Below, one piece after another: positions 59,220 through 64,000 of a stretch of DNA of 64,000 nucleotides; position 1 is the first letter of the stretch, and each line of letters starts with the position of its first letter. The position numbers and the translations under genes are program-made. Source of the DNA: an uncultured Desulfuromonas sp. Its GTDB lineage: Bacteria; Desulfobacterota; Desulfuromonadia; Desulfuromonadales; Desulfuromonadaceae. The DNA lies in contig NZ_OY781461.1 in NCBI RefSeq assembly GCF_963676955.1, positions 3,404,225 through 3,468,224 of the forward strand, read 5' to 3'. The notes under the pieces were generated by a model that saw only the letters and a list, made by a program, of their open reading frames with translations, was not told the DNA's origin and made no database searches.

Positions 59220-60215
59220 TTATGACAAGCGCACCAAATCCGTCAGCAGTTTCTGCAACAACGCCTGCGGATGGGCACCGCTCGACTTCATGGCCATGTC
59301 CATCTGTAAAAACAGCTCAAACGCTTTGGGATAGGTAGCCATGTCGAATTGACGCGACTGACGCATAATCCGCTCGACAAAATAGGGATTGATGCGCACG
59401 GTTTTCGCCACATCCTGTTGCGAGGCCCCCTGCTCCAGCAGTGAGCGGGTTTTCCATAGCTGGCGAAAATGGCGCGTCAGCATGGCGAGAATTTTCAGCG
59501 GAGCTTCCCCTTCCAACTGCAAGCGTTCACTCAGTGTCAATGCCTGTGGCAATTTGCGGGCTCCAACCACGTCGGTCAAATCAAAAATACTGTCCACCCG
59601 GGTATCACAGACCACGGCTGCCACATCAGCGACATCAATGACCGGTTTGTCCCCCAGATAGCTGGCCAGTTTCAACAGCTCACCGTGAATTTCCGTCAGA
59701 TTGCTACCAACCCGTTTACAGAACAGCGCTAATCCGTCTTCACTGAACTGCTTGCCGAACTGACGTGCCTGCTCGCGGACAAAAGAGGGAATCTTATTGG
59801 CGAACAGCGGCTTGAACTCGATCAGCTCGCCGTTTTTCTTAAAACTCTGAAAAAACTTTTTCCGTTTATCGATCCGGTTGGCGCAAAACACCAGACAGCA
59901 TTCCGCCACGGGTTCCTGAATGTAAGGAAGCAACGCGTCCAATGTGGCAGCAGAAAGATCCTGCGCCTGCTTAATGACGATCACCCGCCGTTCGGCAAAA
60001 GCCGGAAACGTCCGCGCGGTATCCATGACCAGCGCTGGATCCGCATCCTTACCGGAAAGGACCAGCAGATTGAAATCACGCGTCGCCGGATCAACGGCGG
60101 TATCAAGAAGATGTTTGAGGGATTGTTCCAACAGAAAAGCTTCCTCCCCATAGAGAAACAGCAGGGGAGGAAGCTTGTTGGCATGAATGGCTTTATTCAG
60201 ATCGGCCGGAGTCAT
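59220..60215 (-). CDS. holA: DNA polymerase III delta subunit
   Basis: 331 aa. LFLYGEEAFLLEQSLKHLL at about 18-36 is the delta-subunit P-loop-like region without a working Walker A, then RRVIVIKQAQDLS, the middle domain with AKTVRINPYFVERIMRQ and a C-terminal helical collar. It opens the beta clamp in the clamp loader. It lies in the leuS-lptE-holA operon, 11 nt after lptE. Confidence 0.92.
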   Translation of the reverse strand: MTPADLNKAIHANKLPPLLFLYGEEAFLLEQSLKHLLDTAVDPATRDFNLLVLSGKDADPALVMDTARTFPAFAERRVIVIKQAQDLSAATLDALLPYIQEPVAECCLVFCANRIDKRKKFFQSFKKNGELIEFKPLFANKIPSFVREQARQFGKQFSEDGLALFCKRVGSNLTEIHGELLKLASYLGDKPVIDVADVAAVVCDTRVDSIFDLTDVVGARKLPQALTLSERLQLEGEAPLKILAMLTRHFRQLWKTRSLLEQGASQQDVAKTVRINPYFVERIMRQSRQFDMATYPKAFELFLQMDMAMKSSGAHPQALLQKLLTDLVRLS

Positions 60216-60226
60216 GGCAGCCGCAA

Positions 60227-60739
60227 TCAGAAATTATCAGTCAGACTGTTGTAGATTTCCTGAGCCAGACGACGGTGCAGGTCTTCCTGAGCGAGTGTTT
60301 CGTTGTAATCCTGCTGGGCACGGTCATCATTGGCGTAAAATTCCTCATTCCAGCGTACAGTGCCCTGCCAGATCACTTCCTCACCATTGGCCCGGGTCAG
60401 GGCGGCATCAACAATCATGGTTACGCGATACTCGGTGATATCATCATCACGATCGTACGAAACGGTGCTGGATTGATAACTGACAATGGTGCCGGTCAGA
60501 ATCGCGTCAGCCAGATCAGGGCTGCCGACGACCTCCACCGTGCGACGACGGGAGAACTGGTCGCGCACTTCATTGGTCAGGGGTGTCTCCAAAAAGGGCT
60601 CAGTGGTCTTGTTTTCAAACGGTTCCACATAGACGGTCTGGACATCATCAGGCAGCGACGTACCACGGCCCGGAAGATGATAGCCGCAAGCACAAACCAA
60701 CAACGTGATGCCGATAAGCAGGACCGTCAGACGTCTCAT
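60227..60739 (-). CDS. lptE: LPS-assembly lipoprotein LptE
   Basis: 170 aa. A lipoprotein signal with lipobox LVCAC (Cys at 18) is followed by [21 protein letters not shown] and FENKT, the LptE/RlpB pattern, and a beta-strand-rich domain with [12 protein letters not shown]. It plugs the LptD barrel in the outer membrane. The ATG overlaps the leuS stop (4 nt), as often seen with leuS-lptE-holA. Confidence 0.92.
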   Translation of the reverse strand: MRRLTVLLIGITLLVCACGYHLPGRGTSLPDDVQTVYVEPFENKTTEPFLETPLTNEVRDQFSRRRTVEVVGSPDLADAILTGTIVSYQSSTVSYDRDDDITEYRVTMIVDAALTRANGEEVIWQGTVRWNEEFYANDDRAQQDYNETLAQEDLHRRLAQEIYNSLTDNF

Positions 60740-63288
60740 GATGCCACCACATTAACCAGTTTACCGGGAACCACGATCACTTTACGCACGGTCCCGTCAC
60801 CGATAAAGCGTTGAACCGCCTCGTCGGCCAGTGCCGCTTTCTCGACCTCTTCTTTGTCGGCCGACGCGGAAACCGTGATCTTCGAGCGCACCTTGCCGTT
60901 GACCTGGATGACGATGAGCTTTTCATCCTCAACCATGGCAGCGGTATCATAGTTCGGCCAGCCGGCACTTTCCAGATCCTCATCGTGGCCGAGATTAAGC
61001 CACAACTCTTCGGTAATATGCGGCACAAAGGGTGCCAGCAGACGCACCGTGCTTTCCAGGGCTTCCTTCACGGCTCCGGGATAGTCGGTTTTCTTTTCAA
61101 AACCATAGATGGCGTTAACCAGCTCCATGACCGCGGCAATGGCGGTATTGAAATGGAAACGACCGTCAATGTCCTCAGTCACCTTTTTGATGGTGCGATG
61201 GGTCATGCGCCGTAACGCTTTGGCATCCCCATCCGTTTCCGGAGCACCGGCATTTTTCAGAATATCCAGGTTGTCATAAACGGCCCGCCACACCCGATTC
61301 AGAAACCGGTAGCAGCCTTCGACACTCTGATCATTCCATTCGAGGTCTTTTTCCGGAGGTGCAGCAAACAGCGAGAACAAGCGGGCCGTATCCGCACCGT
61401 AAGTTGCAATAAGTTTGTCTGGGTCAACGACATTCATCTTCGACTTACTCATTTTCTCGGTACGGCCGATGGTCACCGGTTTGCCACAGATGGTGCACTT
61501 GCCGTCTTCCACCTGTTCCGGATAGAGCCAGCCGTGCTCGGGGCAGGATTGGGTTTCCTTGCACACCATGCCCTGAGTAAGCAGGTTGGTAAACGGTTCG
61601 TTGACATCCATCAGCCCCAGATCGCGCATCACTTTGGTAAAGAAACGCGCATAGAGCAGGTGCATGACCGCATGTTCGACGCCGCCGATATATTGATCAA
61701 CCGGCAGCCAGTATTCAGCAGCGGCGCGGTCGATGGGGCCGGAAGCGAAGTCAGGGCAGGCATAACGGGCGAAATACCAGGAACTTTCAACAAAGGTGTC
61801 AAAGGTATCGGTTTCACGGCGCGCGACTTCCCCACACTGCGGACAACTGACGGTATAGAACTCTTTATGTTTGGCCAGCGGGCTGCCGCCTTCACCGGTA
61901 AACTCAACATCGGTGGGCAGAACCACCGGCAGATCTTTTTCCGGCACCGGCACCACGCCGCATTGATCGCAATAAATGATCGGAATCGGCGTGCCCCAAT
62001 AGCGCTGGCGGGAGACCCCCCAGTCACGCAGGCGGAAATTGACGGTTTTGGCGCCAATACCTTCCTTGGCCAGGTAGTCGGCAATCTGTTCCTTGGCGGC
62101 CTCGTTATCCAGGCCGTCAAAGCGGTCCGAGTTGACCATCTTGCCGGGGCCGGTCCAGGCTTCAGTCATGGTCGCCGGATCAATATCCTCACCTTCGGGC
62201 TGAATCACCACCACCAGAGGAAGATCGTATTTCTGGGCGAATTCAAAGTCACGCTGGTCATGGGTCGGAACCGCCATAACCGCGCCGGTGCCGTAATCCA
62301 TCAGGACAAAGTTGGCCAGATAGATCGGCATCTTGCGCCGGGTCAGGGGATTGATGCAATAAGAACCGGTGAAGACGCCCTCTTTCTCAAAGTCTTCACT
62401 GGTACGGTTTTTCTTATCCTGAGTGCGCACCTTGGCGATAAACGCTTCCACCGCTTCACGTTGGTCGTCGGTGGTCAACTCCAGCGCCTTGGGATGCTCG
62501 GGAGCCAGACTCATGAACGTGGCACCGTACAGGGTATCCTGACGGGTGGTAAAAACCTTAATGGTATCAAGGGTGTTTTCCAGCGGGAAAGCAACTTCAC
62601 AGCCGGTACTGCGGCCAATCCAGTTACGCTGCATGGTCAGAACGGAATCGGGCCAGCCGTCCATTTTGTCGATCTCGTCAAGCAGTTCCTGAGCATAGTT
62701 GGTGATTTTAAAGAACCACTGGTCGAGTTCTTTATCTTCCACCACGGTGCCGCAACGCCAGCAGCCGTCATCCTCCACCTGCTCATTGGCAAGAACGGTC
62801 TGGCAGGTCGGGCACCAATTAACCGTCGAGCTCTTCTTGTAAGCCAGCCCTTTCTCGAACATCTTGAGAAAAATCAGCTGCTCCCACTTGTAGTAATCGA
62901 CATCACAGGTGGCAAACTCACGATCCCAATCATAGGACATCCCCATGCGCTTAATTTGCAGACGCATATTGGCAATGTTTTCCACCGTCCATTTGGCCGG
63001 ATGGATGCCGTGCTGGATGGCGGCGTTTTCCGCCGGCATGCCGAAGGCGTCCCAGCCCATGGGATGAAGCACATTGTAGCCTTGCAGGCGCTTGAAACGG
63101 GCAACAACGTCACCGATGGAATAGTTGCGGACGTGGCCCATGTGAATTCTTCCGGAAGGATAGGGAAACATCTCCAGAAGATAGAATTTCTCCTTATCCG
63201 ATTGCTCGGATACGGCAAATTTATTGGCATCGGCCCAGGCTTTTTGCCAGGCCAGTTCAATACCGATCGGTTCGTAACGCTCTTCCAT
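60736..63288 (-). CDS. leuS: Leucyl-tRNA synthetase
   Basis: 850 aa from ATG 63288, chosen for CGGAGGC 5 nt upstream; a frame to 63324 lacks one. Class I signature: [16 protein letters not shown] (HMGH near 48) and KMSKSKMN (near 615). An editing domain is inserted between zinc-ribbon-like CPTCQ and CGQ/CPQCGE motifs. It charges tRNA-Leu. First gene of the operon with lptE and holA. Confidence 0.96.
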   Translation of the reverse strand: MEERYEPIGIELAWQKAWADANKFAVSEQSDKEKFYLLEMFPYPSGRIHMGHVRNYSIGDVVARFKRLQGYNVLHPMGWDAFGMPAENAAIQHGIHPAKWTVENIANMRLQIKRMGMSYDWDREFATCDVDYYKWEQLIFLKMFEKGLAYKKSSTVNWCPTCQTVLANEQVEDDGCWRCGTVVEDKELDQWFFKITNYAQELLDEIDKMDGWPDSVLTMQRNWIGRSTGCEVAFPLENTLDTIKVFTTRQDTLYGATFMSLAPEHPKALELTTDDQREAVEAFIAKVRTQDKKNRTSEDFEKEGVFTGSYCINPLTRRKMPIYLANFVLMDYGTGAVMAVPTHDQRDFEFAQKYDLPLVVVIQPEGEDIDPATMTEAWTGPGKMVNSDRFDGLDNEAAKEQIADYLAKEGIGAKTVNFRLRDWGVSRQRYWGTPIPIIYCDQCGVVPVPEKDLPVVLPTDVEFTGEGGSPLAKHKEFYTVSCPQCGEVARRETDTFDTFVESSWYFARYACPDFASGPIDRAAAEYWLPVDQYIGGVEHAVMHLLYARFFTKVMRDLGLMDVNEPFTNLLTQGMVCKETQSCPEHGWLYPEQVEDGKCTICGKPVTIGRTEKMSKSKMNVVDPDKLIATYGADTARLFSLFAAPPEKDLEWNDQSVEGCYRFLNRVWRAVYDNLDILKNAGAPETDGDAKALRRMTHRTIKKVTEDIDGRFHFNTAIAAVMELVNAIYGFEKKTDYPGAVKEALESTVRLLAPFVPHITEELWLNLGHDEDLESAGWPNYDTAAMVEDEKLIVIQVNGKVRSKITVSASADKEEVEKAALADEAVQRFIGDGTVRKVIVVPGKLVNVVAS

Positions 63289-63328
63289 GTTGCCTCCGTG
63301 CGCAAGAGCAAGGTCGTTATGCAATGAA

Positions 63329-63353
63329 AAAAACCGGCCTCAGCCGGCTTTTT
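63329..63353 (-). terminator. Terminator of infA
   Basis: Minus strand AAGCCGGC/GCCGGTTT stem with one G-T pair and a T-run, between infA and leuS. Confidence 0.7.
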
Positions 63354-63411
63354 ACGTATATGGATTCAATCGCCTGAATACAACTCACTCTATGAAGGCG
63401 ATAAAAGAATC

Positions 63412-63630
63412 TTATTTTTCCCGGTAAGTAATCCGGCCACGCGTCAAATCGTAAGGCGACAGCTCAACCGTAACGCGGTCACCGGGCAGAATGCGGATAT
63501 AAAATTTGCGCATTTTCCCGGAAATATGGGCCAGAACAACATGATCGTTGTCCAGTTTGACGCGAAACATGGCATTGGGCAGCGGCTCAATGACTGTACC
63601 TTCTACTTCAATTGCTTCTTCCTTTGCCAA
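63412..63630 (-). CDS. infA: Translation initiation factor IF-1
   Basis: 72 aa. A TTG start at 63630 is chosen because GGAGG lies 5 nt upstream and the protein then has the normal IF-1 N-terminus ([11 protein letters not shown]). The OB-fold is complete: [31 protein letters not shown] and [12 protein letters not shown]. It acts at the ribosomal A site during initiation. Not in a ribosomal-protein cluster here. Confidence 0.95.
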   Translation of the reverse strand: MAKEEAIEVEGTVIEPLPNAMFRVKLDNDHVVLAHISGKMRKFYIRILPGDRVTVELSPYDLTRGRITYREK

Positions 63631-63652
63631 AGGAACCTCCAAAACTGTTGTA

Positions 63653-63686
63653 TAAAAAAGAAAAGTCACGCTCATTTGAGCGTGAC
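63653..63686 (-). terminator. Terminator upstream of infA
   Basis: GTCACGCTC (63665-63673), loop ATTT, GAGCGTGAC (63678-63686), followed on the minus strand by a T-rich tract. It ends the transcript of the response-regulator gene. Confidence 0.75.
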
Positions 63687-63786
63687 TGCATATAACACTT
63701 ATCTCAAGGAGTTGTCAAGCAAACGACGCGTTATCAGCGGGCGTCTGCTCCAACCTCTTATCGTTTGCCGCGTTGAAAAATCCCTG

Positions 63787-64000
63787 CTAAGGAGTTCCTT
63801 CGATGAACCGTTCGATGGTTTCAATGACTTTGGCCGACTTGAACGGTTTGGTCACATACCAGTCAGCACCCACCTCATCGCCACGGGACATATCTTCATG
63901 GCTCTTCTTGGCTGTCAGCATAATTACCGGCAACTTGCGGGTTTCCGGATTTTCCTTGATCCGGCGACACACTTCAAAGCCGTCAATTTCCGGCAACATG
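63787..64000 (-). CDS. Response regulator receiver domain, C-terminal part (gene continues beyond the window)
   Basis: About 71 visible residues, ending at 63787. They form the second half of a CheY-like receiver: MLPEIDGFEVCRRIKENP (after the phospho-Asp, which is outside or at the edge), LPVIMLTAKK with the conserved Thr, and YVTKPFKSAKV with the conserved Lys. The protein stops soon after the receiver, so it has no C-terminal output domain. Whether other domains precede it cannot be seen. Confidence 0.85.
   Translation of the reverse strand, partial: MLPEIDGFEVCRRIKENPETRKLPVIMLTAKKSHEDMSRGDEVGADWYVTKPFKSAKVIETIERFIEGTP

Overview
The window looks like a chromosomal segment of a strictly anaerobic, metal- or sulfur-respiring deltaproteobacterium of the Desulfuromonas/Geobacter type. 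The grounds are the number of multihaem c-type cytochromes, NrfA, a strictly anaerobic-type hybrid cluster protein, a flavodiiron protein, HAO-family octahaem cytochromes, an FeS/HybB quinol module, sigma-54 control and many sensor proteins. The genus is an inference; no rRNA or other taxonomic marker is present.

Layout. 1-565: end of an unrecognised gene. 620-3321: minus-strand integration module (HD/YhaM-like protein, tyrosine integrase, AlpA-like excisionase, small phage-type regulator), followed by an orphan MbcA/ParS-type antitoxin. 4142-7330: minus-strand operon HPP membrane protein, CGGC protein, secreted protein, NapH-like ferredoxin, STAS protein. It diverges from a PAS/sigma-54 activator (7589-8950), behind which lie nrfA and hcp. 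12763-18380: RND efflux adaptor plus a 1484-aa RND permease fused to an outer-membrane factor. 18455-22365: minus-strand operon of a cytosolic solute-binding-like protein, a GTPase, an ABC ATPase, a zinc ribbon and a YgbA-type NO-induced protein, preceded by a ferredoxin. 22572-29561: TetR regulator, octahaem cytochrome, flavodiiron protein FprA, protoglobin-membrane sensor, PAS protein, NapC/NrfH-type HaoC and octahaem HaoA. 29734-33876: GGDEF/EAL protein and chemoreceptor, both with PilJ/NarX-like sensor segments. From about 34500 rightwards the content is mostly housekeeping: tRNA-Gly, pgsA, lytic transglycosylase, nadB, aroQ, an FeS/HybB/multihaem-cytochrome operon, a CHASE4 sensor, yciH, ferritin-like protein, gltX, Memo-like protein, TauE, tRNA-Cys, deaminase, a tRNA-Leu repeat array with a group II intron, Rqc2-like protein, lpxL, trmL, murJ, rpsT, holA, lptE, leuS, infA and a partial response regulator.

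How it fits together. The left half reads as a nitrite/NO/hydroxylamine handling island: NrfA, Hcp, HaoA/HaoC, FprA, YgbA and probably HPP. Three sets of DNA sites connect it: a FNR-type box TTGAT-N4-ATCAA placed at about -41.5 before both hcp and the solute-binding/GTPase/ATPase operon; a palindrome GTTACG-N4-CGTAAC before the sigma-54 activator and before nrfA (which also has a -24/-12 promoter); and a palindrome GTGAAT-N4-ATTCAC before the RND operon, the octahaem cytochrome next to the TetR gene, and the chemoreceptor.

The most striking item is 40718-42799. A tetrathionate-reductase-like multihaem cytochrome is interrupted by a single in-frame UGA where the family appears to have a conserved cysteine, and the UGA is followed at the right distance by a SECIS-like hairpin. 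I read it as a selenocysteine-containing cytochrome c. Other notable items are the RND-outer-membrane-factor fusion with an internal signal peptide, the permease-less solute-binding/GTPase/ATPase operon, and a group IIC-type intron inserted exactly after a tRNA-Leu terminator with an intron-free duplicate of the site close by.
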